From Nocardiopsis sp. N85 (GTDB lineage: Bacteria > Actinomycetota > Actinomycetes > Streptosporangiales > Streptosporangiaceae): 64,000 nucleotides of DNA. Below are positions 27,086 to 35,542 of the stretch, one piece after another; the stretch's first letter is position 1; each line of letters opens with the position of its first letter. The position numbers and the translations under genes are program-made. The notes beneath the pieces are model-generated. The model saw only the letters and a list, made by a program, of their open reading frames with translations. It was not told where the DNA came from and made no database searches. Location: NCBI RefSeq assembly GCF_028882275.1, contig NZ_JARBUT010000012.1, forward strand, positions 124,001-188,000. Reading direction: 5' to 3'.

Positions 27086-27791
27086 GAGGCCCACGGGCCC
27101 GGTCCCGGGATCGCCGTCGTTCGACCGCGTGCGCACGGCGCGCGTGGACAGTGCCGACGCCGGGCTGTACTTCGAGGCGTCCCTCTCCTACGGGTGGACG
27201 CTCGAAGAGGGCGCCGGTCCCATCCTGCACCCCGACGAGGTGGCCCGCAGCCTCCTCCTCGGGGCCGTCCGCGCCGCGACGGCCGAGCACCCGGTCCTGC
27301 ACGTCGACGAGGCCCAGAGCGCGGCCAACAGGGAACTCTCGCGTGAGATCACCACCGATGACCGGATCACCGTCGTCGGGCACGTGCGCCTGGGGATCTC
27401 GGCGGACACCGAGGCGCGGGCCCGTGCCCGCCACTTAGCGGCCGAACGCGTGCGCCGGGAGGAGGACGAACGGATCATGCGACTCCAGGTGCTGCGCGAG
27501 CGGGTGCTGTCCCAGGACCTGGGCCTGGTGTGGTGGCTGGAACGGAACGGGACATCGCAGGGGGCGGCCGGCCCGGCGCAGTGGACCAGGGAGCTCATCG
27601 AGAGCCACGGGGAGCTGGTCGCCGCACTGCGTCGCGAACACGCCGTCACGGAGACGCGGGAAGATGCGCTGTTGAGAGCCCGGGTCGACGAGGCCCTGGC
27701 CCTGGTGGCGGACCCCGAGACCGCCGCGCGCTTCGCCCGCCACCTGGGTGACTACATCGCCCACATCCCCGCCCGACCCTCTGATGAATGA
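27072..27791 (+). CDS. Hypothetical soluble protein with coiled-coil region
   Basis: A 239-residue protein from the ATG at 27072, with GGAGAG seven bases upstream. An N-terminal beta-rich half (VDSADAGLYFEASLSYGW..., ITVVGHVRLGIS) leads to a long charged helix (residues about 120-150, Arg/Glu-rich) and LSQDLGLVWWLERN. The order recalls band-7/SPFH-like proteins but without a membrane anchor, so this is weak. It overlaps the end of the broken P-loop gene and precedes the DUF262 gene by 111 bases, hinting at a three-gene unit. No catalytic motif was seen. Confidence 0.6.
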   Translation: MFRRRRPTGPVPGSPSFDRVRTARVDSADAGLYFEASLSYGWTLEEGAGPILHPDEVARSLLLGAVRAATAEHPVLHVDEAQSAANRELSREITTDDRITVVGHVRLGISADTEARARARHLAAERVRREEDERIMRLQVLRERVLSQDLGLVWWLERNGTSQGAAGPAQWTRELIESHGELVAALRREHAVTETREDALLRARVDEALALVADPETAARFARHLGDYIAHIPARPSDE

Positions 27792-27902
27792 GGCGTGCGA
27801 TCCGTCCCCGGCCGTCCACGACGGCTGACATCATGGCGGAAAGCCGTGTGCTCACCCCGCTCCCGCAGTATCGCCCCCACCCCCGAGTGCACAGGAGACC
27901 CG

Positions 27903-30074
27903 GTGCAGTCCAACACCTACAGTCCGACCGCGATCTTCGGCAGCCACACCCGGTACGTCGTCCCCCTCTTCCAGCGGCCCTACGTCTGGAACCGCGACGA
28001 GCAGTGGGAACCGCTCTGGCAGGACGTGCGATCGGTCGCCGAGCGCCTGCTGGAACCCCAGGTCCTGATCGCCCCTCCGGCACCGCACTTCCTCGGGGCC
28101 GTGGTCCTGGACCAGCAGAGCATCCCCACCGGGTACATCGCGGTGCGCCGGGTCATCGACGGGCAGCAGCGGCTGACCACCCTACAGCTCCTCCTGGACG
28201 CGGTGCGCAGGGTCGTCCGGTCGCACGGCCTGCCCGCTGACGAGCCGGCGCTGAGGATCCTGGTGCGCAACGAGGCCCAGATCGCCGGGGACTCTTCCGA
28301 GATCTTCAAGGTCTGGCCGACCGATCGGGACCGGGACGGCTTCCGGGCGGCGATGGGGGAGGAGGAGGTCCCCGGCCAGGAGGACTCCCCCCTGGTGCGG
28401 GCGCACGACTTCTTCGTCGAGGAGATCACCCGCTGGGCCCTGGACGACGGTGAGGGGGCGCCCGGCGGGTCCCCTCAGGAGCGGCTGACCACTCTGGTGC
28501 GCACGGTCCGCGACCACCTGCGCCTGGTCGTCATCGACCTCGAACCCGGGGACAACGCCCAGGTCATCTTCGAGACCCTCAACCACCGCGGCAGCCCGCT
28601 GCTGGCCGCCGACCTCATCAAGAACCTGCTGTTCCAGGTCGCGGAGCAGCAGGGCGCCGACGTCGAGGGCCTGTACCGGGACCACTGGGCGCCGCTGGAC
28701 GGCGACCGGTGGCGGGAGGAGGTCAGCCAGGGGCGGCGCAAGCGCCCCCGGATCGACATGTTCTTCCAGGCGTGGCTGACCATGCGACTGCGCCGTGAGG
28801 TCCTCCAGGACCGGCTTTTCGTGGAGTTCCGGGAACTGCTGGCCACCGGGGGGCCGACGGCCGCCGCCCTGATGGAGGAGATCGCCGCCGACGCAGGGGT
28901 GTACCAGGGCATGGCGGACGCCCCGTACCACTCCGTCGAGGGCCTCTTCCACTACCGGGTGGTCCGGGCCCTGGACACCGCGGTCGTGGCGCCGTTGCAG
29001 CTGTGGCTCATGCGCTGGGACGAGACGGACATGCCCGAGGAACAGCGGCACCTGGCACTGGGGGCGCTGGAGAGCTGGATCGTGCGCCGCTCCCTGTGCC
29101 GGGCGACGGTCAAGGACATCAACCGCCTGATCGTCGTCCTCCTCAGGGCCGCGCACGAGGCGGGCCCCGGGCAGGCGGGCACGGCGGTGCTCCGGGAGCT
29201 GGAGCGGCAGACCGCCTCCTCCCGGTACTGGATCGACGACGAGCAGTTGCGCACGATCCTTCGGACCGCACCGCTGTACCGGCAGCTCACCCGACCCCGC
29301 ATGCGCATGGTCCTGGAGGCGGTGGAGGACTCCCTGCGCGGGCCGTGGGGCGAGGGGCAGCCCTGTCCACGCCAGCTCACCGTCGAGCACGTGATGCCCC
29401 AGCAGTGGGCGGAGCACTGGGGCGAGGACGTGTTCGGTGATCCGGAGGCGGAGCGGACCAGGGAAGAGCACGTTCACGTCCTGGGCAACCTGACCCTGGT
29501 CAACGACAAGCTCAACCCCGCATTGTCCAACCGCCCCTGGACCGACGGGACCACGGCGGCGCGGGGGATCAACGGCAAGGGCAAGCGGTCGCTGCTGCTG
29601 GGGTACAGCACCCTCAAGCTCAACGCGCTCCTGGCCGTCGGCCACGAGAAGGAGTGGACCGAGGCGGACATCGACCGCCGCACCGAAGAACTCGTCGACC
29701 ACATCGTCCGGATCTGGCCCCGGCCCGAGCAGGAGGGGCCGGGTACCGCGGTGGTCACGGAGAACACCGCTGTGGGGGAGGGGCACGGGACCGCCGGTGG
29801 GAGCACCGCCGCCGCCGACCACCACGGCAAGTACCGGGAGCTGTGGCGCTGGCTGCGGGACCAGGACGGCGACCGGATCCCGATGGACTTCGCCGAGGTG
29901 GCCGAGGCGACCGGGGTCCCACTGCCCGATTCGGCCTACGACCATGTACCTCACTGGCACTCCTACGAGGGGAGCGCCCTGTGCAGGGCCATTCGCGACG
30001 CCGGTTGGCGCGCAACGAAGGTGAACCTCAACACCAGGACCGTCTGCTTCGTCCGCTCCGACCCGGAGGGGTGA
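27903..30074 (+). CDS. DUF262/DUF1524 restriction protein (GmrSD-like)
   Basis: A 723-residue protein from a GTG at 27903 (AGGAGA upstream). The N-terminal DUF262 domain has VPLFQRPYVW and the nucleotide-binding DGQQRLTTLQ (Asp86). A helical middle follows. The C-terminal DUF1524 domain has the His-Asn-Asn nuclease elements LTVEHVMPQQW (His496) and LGNLTLVNDKLN. Such GmrSD-type enzymes use NTP hydrolysis to cut modified phage DNA or act in other defence systems. After a linker, about 80 residues (KYRELWRWLRDQDG... VRF-like end) form an extra domain resembling DUF7662. It sits in a defence-rich stretch. Which modification it reads cannot be told. Confidence 0.88.
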   Translation: MQSNTYSPTAIFGSHTRYVVPLFQRPYVWNRDEQWEPLWQDVRSVAERLLEPQVLIAPPAPHFLGAVVLDQQSIPTGYIAVRRVIDGQQRLTTLQLLLDAVRRVVRSHGLPADEPALRILVRNEAQIAGDSSEIFKVWPTDRDRDGFRAAMGEEEVPGQEDSPLVRAHDFFVEEITRWALDDGEGAPGGSPQERLTTLVRTVRDHLRLVVIDLEPGDNAQVIFETLNHRGSPLLAADLIKNLLFQVAEQQGADVEGLYRDHWAPLDGDRWREEVSQGRRKRPRIDMFFQAWLTMRLRREVLQDRLFVEFRELLATGGPTAAALMEEIAADAGVYQGMADAPYHSVEGLFHYRVVRALDTAVVAPLQLWLMRWDETDMPEEQRHLALGALESWIVRRSLCRATVKDINRLIVVLLRAAHEAGPGQAGTAVLRELERQTASSRYWIDDEQLRTILRTAPLYRQLTRPRMRMVLEAVEDSLRGPWGEGQPCPRQLTVEHVMPQQWAEHWGEDVFGDPEAERTREEHVHVLGNLTLVNDKLNPALSNRPWTDGTTAARGINGKGKRSLLLGYSTLKLNALLAVGHEKEWTEADIDRRTEELVDHIVRIWPRPEQEGPGTAVVTENTAVGEGHGTAGGSTAAADHHGKYRELWRWLRDQDGDRIPMDFAEVAEATGVPLPDSAYDHVPHWHSYEGSALCRAIRDAGWRATKVNLNTRTVCFVRSDPEG

Positions 30075-30102
30075 CCTCGGATCCGCGTCCGATGCTGCGG
30101 AG

Positions 30103-30369
30103 GGCCCCTCGACCAGGGCGTTCGATCTCGATGTAACCGACATGGCTGTGCGGCCCCGGCCCGACCCCGGACAGGTCCACGCCGTAGTCCGGCCTCGCCC
30201 GCGGCCAGGGCAGGCGCACTTCCCCGCAGACGACGACCGGCAGCCCCATCGCCGCCCCGAGAACCTGGATGAGGTTCTTCACCGGGGCGCGCAGCTGGTC
30301 CTCCTCGGCTCCGCCCCGGCGCAGTACATCGGTGACCTCACTGACGAAGCCGCACATCAGTCCGTCGAC
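30103..30369 (-). pseudogene. Remnant of a nuclease/methylase N-terminal domain
   Basis: The minus-strand frame reads VDGLMCGFVSEVTDVLRRGGAEEDQLRAPV and then RARPDYGVDLSG...HVGYIEIERPGRGA, in pieces. This pattern, an acidic Asp-Tyr strand then Glu-X-Lys/Arg-Pro-Gly, resembles the PD-(D/E)XK domain that begins many type IIG or ISP restriction-modification proteins. Only about 90 residues survive; beyond them the sequence is Arg/Ser-rich and runs into the end of the DUF262 gene. It is probably a relic of another restriction gene on the opposite strand. Confidence 0.4.
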
Positions 30370-30577
30370 GGTCCCGGGAGAAAGAGAGATGCGTTCTCGG
30401 GAGTTCGTGCGGGAGGGCGGACATATCGAACCTCCGAGGGGCGAAGAATCGGCACCTGATCCAAGGAGACGATTCGAGCTTGACATCGGTCGAACCTTCT
30501 CTTTCCCGGAGATCAGGGTGATCGCTTCTGTGAAGGATTCTCTTCGAGTGTCCGGTGGGGGGAACAGGCGGGCGGGG

Positions 30578-31303
30578 TCAGATCAGGCCGTGGTCGCGTG
30601 CGTGGACCGCGGCGTGGGTCCGGTCCCGCAGGCCGAGCCGGGTCAGGATGCGGGAGAGGTGGTTCTTGACGGTGCCCTCACTGAGGTGGAGGGCACCGGC
30701 GATCTCACGGTTGGTCGCGCCCCCGGCGACGAGCCGCAGCACCTGGACCTCACGGTCGGTCAGCGCGCCCCCGGATCGGGGGACGGCGTCCTCGCGCGCA
30801 TCGCCGACCGGAGGGGCCGGGCGGGCCAGGGCGGCGGCCAGGCGCTGCACGGCCGAGGGGTCGAACTGGGCCACACCCGCGTGCGCCAGCCGCACGGCCT
30901 CGGCCAACTCCCGTGCCGGAAGGTCCTTGAGCAGGTAGCCCGACGCACCGGCCTGGAGCGCCCGCACGACGTACTCCTCGTCGTCGAAGGTCGTGAGCAT
31001 CACGATCCGGCAGTCGGGCGCCCGGTGCCGGAGCACACCGACGGCCTCGACCCCGTCCATCTCCGGCATCCGCACGTCCATCAGCACCACGTCGGGTCGC
31101 AGGGCGAGGGTCTTCTCGACGGCGTCCCCGCCGTCCACGGCGGTGCCGACGACGGTGATACCCGGCTGGATGCCGAGCAGCGACGCGATGCCCTCGCGGA
31201 CCAGCCGCTGGTCGTCGACGACCAGGACGCCCACCGGCCGGGCATCGGGCACACCCCCGTCCCCGCTCGCCGCGCGCTGGTCCTGACCGCTCCCGGGGTT
31301 CAT
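30578..31303 (-). CDS. LuxR/NarL-type response regulator
   Basis: A 241-residue protein. The receiver domain has VLVVDDQ, the phospho-acceptor Asp in PDVVLMDVRMPEMDG, and T/Y switch positions in VMLTTFDD. A linker leads to a LuxR-type helix-turn-helix (LTDREVQVLRLVAGGATNREIA...LSEGTVKNHLSRIL). Its ATG overlaps the kinase stop as ATGA, so the two are translationally coupled. It is the partner of the adjacent DesK-like kinase. The likely target is the divergent membrane protein gene at 32877, whose upstream region has strong palindromes. Confidence 0.92.
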   Translation of the reverse strand: MNPGSGQDQRAASGDGGVPDARPVGVLVVDDQRLVREGIASLLGIQPGITVVGTAVDGGDAVEKTLALRPDVVLMDVRMPEMDGVEAVGVLRHRAPDCRIVMLTTFDDEEYVVRALQAGASGYLLKDLPARELAEAVRLAHAGVAQFDPSAVQRLAAALARPAPPVGDAREDAVPRSGGALTDREVQVLRLVAGGATNREIAGALHLSEGTVKNHLSRILTRLGLRDRTHAAVHARDHGLI

Positions 31304-32619
31304 CCCTGTTGCCCGTCGTCCACGGACGCCCCCGGCGCACCGATCCTCTCGCGGACGCCCACGTCCGCGCACGGCCGAACGTCGCCGCGGGGGACCGTCA
31401 CCGTCACGCGGGTGCCCTCCCCCGGCACGCCGTGCAGGTCCACGCGCCCTCCGACGAGCGCGGCCCGCTCCCGCATACCCGCCAGCCCGACGCCGGGGGA
31501 GCGGGTGAGGAGGTCGGGCGGCGCCGTGGGCGGTCCGACGCCGTCGTCCTGGACCACCAGCCGCGCCTCCACGGCGTCGAAGACCACCGTCACCGACACG
31601 AGCCCGGCCCCGGCGTGGCGGCGGGCGTTGGTCAGCGCCTCCTGGCAGGCACGGTAGAGCGTGGTCAGCGCAGCCTCTCCGAAACCGTCCTCCTCCCCGA
31701 CGACGGACAGGGTGACGGCCGGCCGCCCCCGGTCGGCGTGCCGCACCAGATCGGCCAGAGCGGGGCGGATCCGGAATCCGGCTTCTCCGCCGCGCAGGGC
31801 CCGCACCGAGTGGCGTACGTCCTCCAAGGCCCGCCGGGCCGACCCCCGGGCGTCGGCCAACGCCTGCCCCGCGGCCGCCGGGTCGCGGTCGCGGAACTCC
31901 GCCGCCTTCTCCAGCTGGACCGCGATCGCGGTGAGGTGGTGGCCGAGACCGTCGTGGATGTCCCTCGCCATCCGGTTGCGCTCGGCCGTCGCCGACAGCT
32001 CCGCGACCTGGTCGGCGTAGGCGGTGAGCCGGGCGTGGGACTCCTCCAGGTCGCCCAAGGCCTCCTCCAGGCGTCTGCGCCCCTGCTGTTCGCGGACCGC
32101 GATCCCCGCCATGGCGATGGCCAGCACCAACCCCACGGAGAACATCAGGACGTCGGAGACGTAGGTGGCGTCGGTGTACCAGCCGGGGACCCAGAGCGCG
32201 TGTCCGCCGAGCAGCAGGAGAAGGCACAGGGCCCCCAGCGTCAGGCTCGCCGCTCGGCCGAAGGCCAGGTAGGCGGAGAAGGGCACCAGGACGAACAGCA
32301 CCCGCGACAGGCCCGAGGGGTCGAGCGCGGCCACCGCCACGAACAGCGTCGGCCGTACGGCGAAGAACGCGATCGCCGGACCGGTCGGGGTGCGCACGGG
32401 GAAGAGGCGACGCTCGACGAACTCCAACGCGAACAGCAGCGCGACGCAGGCCGTGAAGCCGACCACGCGGACCGGTGCCACCGGACCGTCGCCGCCCAGG
32501 TCGGCGATCGCGTAGTACAGGCCGGCGAACCCCACGACGCCGTAGACCACGGCCGACACCCAGGGCACGGCCCGCCCCGGCGGAGCGTCGCCCCGCCCGG
32601 TGACCGCGGCTTCGCTCAT
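31300..32619 (-). CDS. DesK/HPK7-type sensor histidine kinase
   Basis: A 439-residue protein with about six N-terminal membrane helices (residues 15-160), a short coiled coil, then the HisKA_3 box with the phosphorylated His in ARDIHDGLGHHLTAI and a HATPase_c domain (VVQDDGVGPP, GVGLAGMRERAALVGG). These proteins dimerise through the four-helix box and pass phosphate to NarL-type regulators. The ATG at 32619 follows GGGAGGGTGG. The signal is unknown; a membrane-located stimulus is likely given the lack of an external domain. Confidence 0.92.
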   Translation of the reverse strand: MSEAAVTGRGDAPPGRAVPWVSAVVYGVVGFAGLYYAIADLGGDGPVAPVRVVGFTACVALLFALEFVERRLFPVRTPTGPAIAFFAVRPTLFVAVAALDPSGLSRVLFVLVPFSAYLAFGRAASLTLGALCLLLLLGGHALWVPGWYTDATYVSDVLMFSVGLVLAIAMAGIAVREQQGRRRLEEALGDLEESHARLTAYADQVAELSATAERNRMARDIHDGLGHHLTAIAVQLEKAAEFRDRDPAAAGQALADARGSARRALEDVRHSVRALRGGEAGFRIRPALADLVRHADRGRPAVTLSVVGEEDGFGEAALTTLYRACQEALTNARRHAGAGLVSVTVVFDAVEARLVVQDDGVGPPTAPPDLLTRSPGVGLAGMRERAALVGGRVDLHGVPGEGTRVTVTVPRGDVRPCADVGVRERIGAPGASVDDGQQG

Positions 32620-32737
32620 CCGCCCACCCTCCCGTGCCCGTACGCCGTGGGCGGCGCCCACACGGACGAGCGTAGGCGAGCGGTCCCGGTTCCGGGAGGT
32701 CCGATCCGTGTCCGTGGGCGGCGGGCGCCGAGTGTGG

Positions 32738-32787
32738 CCGACCGGCACGTGCCGGTCGGGCGGAAGTGTGGTCGACCGGTACTTCCG
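32738..32787. promoter_or_regulatory. Twin palindromic operators in a divergent promoter
   Basis: A perfect 22-base palindrome (32738-32759; half-site CCGACCGGCAC) is followed after one base by a second inverted repeat, CGGAAGT (32761-32767) with ACTTCCG (32781-32787), enclosing GGTCGACC. They lie between the sensor kinase and the membrane protein, about 90-140 bases before the latter's ATG. NarL-type regulators bind such dyads. CCTAGGGT near 32806-32813 could supply the -10 of the rightward gene. Confidence 0.6.
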
Positions 32788-32876
32788 GGTGCCCTACCGC
32801 CGTTCCTAGGGTCGCATCACCCGGTGCCGCGAGCCGATCCGCACGCGGCGAACCCCCGACCGCAGGAGGACCTCAC

Positions 32877-33521
32877 ATGTACTCGTCAGCACTGTTCCGC
32901 ACGAGCGCCGTTCTCGGCGTGCTCTCCGGCGCCTTCATGGCCGGTCCGGCCGCCGTCGAGGCCGTGACCGGCGAGACGGCCCTGACCGGTTTCTTCCTCG
33001 GTCTGTCCCCGTCGCTGGCCGTTCCCCTGCTCGTGGCCCTGTACCTGGGGCAGAGCCGCGCCGCCGGAGTGTTCGGCGCGGTGGCCTATGTGGTGAACCT
33101 GCTGGGTCTCGGTCTGTTCGGCGCTGTCGCCTTCAGCCTGAACATCATGCTGTACCACCTCGACGGGGCGGTCCTCGCGGAACTCATGGGCGGCGTGGCG
33201 GGCCCGATCGTGCTCGGCTCGGCCGTCGTCTTCGCCCTCGGTTCGGTGCTGTTCGGTGTCTCGATGGTGCGCGCCCGCGTCCATCCGCGCGTCCCCGCCT
33301 GGGCGTACACGGTGTTCCCCGCCGCGCTCGCGCTCGCGGCGCCCCTTCCCGACTCGCCGCTGACCCTCGGGATCCATGTGGTGGCCGGTGCGTCGCTGGT
33401 CTGGCTCGCGGTGTCGCTGTGGTCGAAGACTCCGCTGCCCGGCACCACCGATCCCGGGGCGCTGAGCGTCGCGGAGTCGGCAGCGCCGGACTCCTCGGCC
33501 GTTCCGGGGACCGCGGGCTGA
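32877..33521 (+). CDS. Multi-pass membrane protein next to a two-component system
   Basis: A 214-residue protein with about six hydrophobic helices over residues 8-185 and a polar, Ser/Pro/Ala-rich C-terminal tail of 30 residues. The start follows a textbook CAGGAGGA. No transporter signature was recognised; similar small proteins are labelled DUF4386 or unknown. Divergent placement from a DesK-like kinase, with palindromes between, suggests it is the regulated target and perhaps modulates the sensor. A terminator with a 22-base stem follows. Confidence 0.7.
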   Translation: MYSSALFRTSAVLGVLSGAFMAGPAAVEAVTGETALTGFFLGLSPSLAVPLLVALYLGQSRAAGVFGAVAYVVNLLGLGLFGAVAFSLNIMLYHLDGAVLAELMGGVAGPIVLGSAVVFALGSVLFGVSMVRARVHPRVPAWAYTVFPAALALAAPLPDSPLTLGIHVVAGASLVWLAVSLWSKTPLPGTTDPGALSVAESAAPDSSAVPGTAG

Positions 33522-33625
33522 GCGAACGTCGGTCGGAAGGCCGATCGCCTGCCCGGTGCCCACTCGGCCGTCCACCCCGTCCGGGCCGGTGCCGCCGAGC
33601 GGAGCACCCCGGGTTCCGACACGGC

Positions 33626-33670
33626 CGGGCCCGGTGCGGGCGGGTTCCGAACCCGTCCGCACCGGGCCCG
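33626..33670. terminator. Long-stem bidirectional terminator
   Basis: Positions 33626-33647 and 33649-33670 are inverted copies matching at 21 of 22 bases, with the core CGGGCCCGGTGCGG; in practice the loop would be TTCCGAA. The stem ends three bases before the ectD stop (33673, minus strand) and lies 105 bases after the stop of the plus-strand membrane gene, so it can serve both. Confidence 0.75.
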
Positions 33671-33672
33671 GG

Positions 33673-34581
33673 TCAGCGGCCCACAGGGGCGAAGTCGCGC
33701 GAGGCGAGGAACTCCGGGCGCGGGGAGGGCGCGCTGAACGGCTTCACGCAGGCGTTCTCCACGCTGTTGAACACGATGAAGACGTTCGAGCGCGGGTACG
33801 GCGTGATGTTGCCGCCCGAGCCGTGCATGCAGTTGGAGTCGAACACGGTCACCCCGCCCGCCGGACCGGTGAGCACGTCGATGCCGTGCCGGCCGGACAG
33901 GCGGGACAGGGACGCCTCGTCGGGGGTGCCCACGTGCTGGCTCCTCAGCGAGGCCCGGTAGTGGTCCTCCGGGGTCTCGCCCACGCACGAGACGAACGTC
34001 CGGTGCGAGCCGGGCATGATCATCAGCGCGCCGTTGTGCGTGAAGTTGTCGGTCAGGGCCACCGAGAAGCTGCACGCCCGCATCCTGGGCATGCCGTCCT
34101 CGGCGTGCCAGGTCTCGAAGTCGGAGTGCCAGTAGAACGAGCCGCCGCCGAAGCCCGGCTTGTAGTTGACACGGCTCTGGTGCACGTACACGTCCGAGCC
34201 GAGGATCTGACGCGCGCGCTCCACCAGACGGGGGTCGTTCACCAGGTCGGAGAACACCGTGCTGATCTTGTGCACGTCGAACACCGAGCGCACCTCCTCG
34301 GAGGAGGGCTCGACGATCAGGCGTTCGTCGCCGCGCAGCGCGGGGTCGCGGGCGAGCCGGTCCAGTTCGGCCCGGTAGGCGGTGACCTCGGCGTCGCTGA
34401 CGAAGGCTTCGATCTGTGTGTAGCCGCGACGCTCGTACCCTTCGAGTTCCCGGGAGGAGAAGGGTCCGTCGCCGGAGCCCCAGACGGTGGGGTCCTTGCG
34501 GTCCAGCAGCGCTGGTTCGGGGGTTTTGCGGGTCGGGTACTCGTCCGCGGTCGATGCCGGAAGATCCATCTGCAGAGTCAT
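33673..34581 (-). CDS. ectD: Ectoine hydroxylase
   Basis: A 302-residue Fe(II)/2-oxoglutarate dioxygenase that converts ectoine to 5-hydroxyectoine, an osmotic and heat protectant. The EctD signature is clear: FYWHSDFETWHAEDGMP supplies His152 and Asp154, and CMHGSGGN supplies His253, the third iron ligand. Length and N-terminal pattern fit the family. The ATG at 34581 follows AGGGGA. EctABC are not adjacent in this window, so synthesis of ectoine itself must be encoded elsewhere. On the minus strand a TTAGGT about 75 bases upstream could be its -10. A strong terminator follows. Confidence 0.95.
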   Translation of the reverse strand: MTLQMDLPASTADEYPTRKTPEPALLDRKDPTVWGSGDGPFSSRELEGYERRGYTQIEAFVSDAEVTAYRAELDRLARDPALRGDERLIVEPSSEEVRSVFDVHKISTVFSDLVNDPRLVERARQILGSDVYVHQSRVNYKPGFGGGSFYWHSDFETWHAEDGMPRMRACSFSVALTDNFTHNGALMIMPGSHRTFVSCVGETPEDHYRASLRSQHVGTPDEASLSRLSGRHGIDVLTGPAGGVTVFDSNCMHGSGGNITPYPRSNVFIVFNSVENACVKPFSAPSPRPEFLASRDFAPVGR

Positions 34582-35160
34582 GGCCGAATCCCCTGGCGGG
34601 GTCTCATCCTCTCCGAGGTCGACGGTTTTTCCTGCCGAAACGTGAACCTAACAAAGAGGAGAGGCTTCTCGATCCGTGCCCGGGGGACTGTGTGTTTGTC
34701 GGATGATCTGCCGGGTAGGGCCCGATTACTCTATGGGGAGAAGTTCTTCGTGGAGGCTTTCGTCCATGCCCCCTGGTATCTACTCCACGGGAAATGAACC
34801 GGTTTACCTGCGAAAATCACCCGGGGTGCGGAGTGTGCCGCCTCGGGTCATCACCCCAGCTCGTCGCGGTGCGGGATGCGGATCGGACGGCTCGATGCGG
34901 CGATGCGGAATCGTGTTGTGCTCTGGTTCACATCAATCTGATTCAGCTTGTGGTGCAGAATCTCTGTCCGCCGTTCGGTTCTTCGTGACACCTCCGCTTT
35001 TCTCCACGAAGTCGGTGGAGCGACCCTTGTCGCTGTTCGTCGGCGGCTTTCTCCTGCGGTTCTCGCGGATCGGAGTCCGGGCACGGGCCGCCGTTCCCCG
35101 AGGTGCGCCGGGGCTCCCTCCCGGCATCGCCGTGTCGGCGGTATGTGGTTGTCTCGTCCC
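34582..35160. promoter_or_regulatory. Intergenic region of 579 bases upstream of ectD
   Basis: The region has lower GC than its surroundings and no frame with normal codon use. The part near 34640-34660 (minus strand TTTGTTAGGTTCACG) is the best ectD promoter candidate, as expected for an osmotically controlled gene. The part before 35161 would hold the promoter of the YjbR-like gene. No repeat or RNA gene was recognised. Confidence 0.4.
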
Positions 35161-35520
35161 ATGGGTGTCGAGATCGAGCGGTTCCTGCGATTGGTGAAGG
35201 CGCTACCGGAGTGCGAACAGCGGCAGGGGGACGAGTACACGACGTTCCGCGTGCGAGGGAAGCCGTTCGGCTACCTGTGGCCGCGCACCGCCACGGTGGG
35301 GCTGAAACAGACCCTGCTGGAGCAGACCGCCCTCGTGGCCGAACGTCCCGAGGTGTTCGAGGTGCAGTTCACCGCGGGCGGGTTCGGGTGGGTGGTCGTC
35401 CACCTCGACGGGATCGACCTGGACGAGCTGAGCGAGCTCGTCCTGGAGGCCTGGTTCCTGACCGCGCCGGAGGACCTGCACACCGCTCAGCCCACCCCCG
35501 GGGAGCTGGTCCAGGCCTGA
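35161..35520 (+). CDS. MmcQ/YjbR-family protein
   Basis: A 119-residue protein with the YjbR/CyaY-like double-wing pattern: FRVRGKPFGYLWPRTATVGLK, a strand pair, and VVVHLDGIDLDELSELVLEAW at the end. Family members have a DNA-binding-like fold but no agreed function. The ATG at 35161 has no clear ribosome site, so a leaderless or downstream start is possible. It is convergent with the XRE/ImmA gene, with only 22 bases between the stops. Confidence 0.8.
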   Translation: MGVEIERFLRLVKALPECEQRQGDEYTTFRVRGKPFGYLWPRTATVGLKQTLLEQTALVAERPEVFEVQFTAGGFGWVVVHLDGIDLDELSELVLEAWFLTAPEDLHTAQPTPGELVQA

Positions 35521-35542
35521 CGGTCGGGGTGGGCGGTGGCCG

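Noticed and set aside
34676-35197. Plus-strand frame upstream of the YjbR-like gene
   Set aside because: Codon third positions are not GC-biased and the frame runs into the YjbR gene out of phase.
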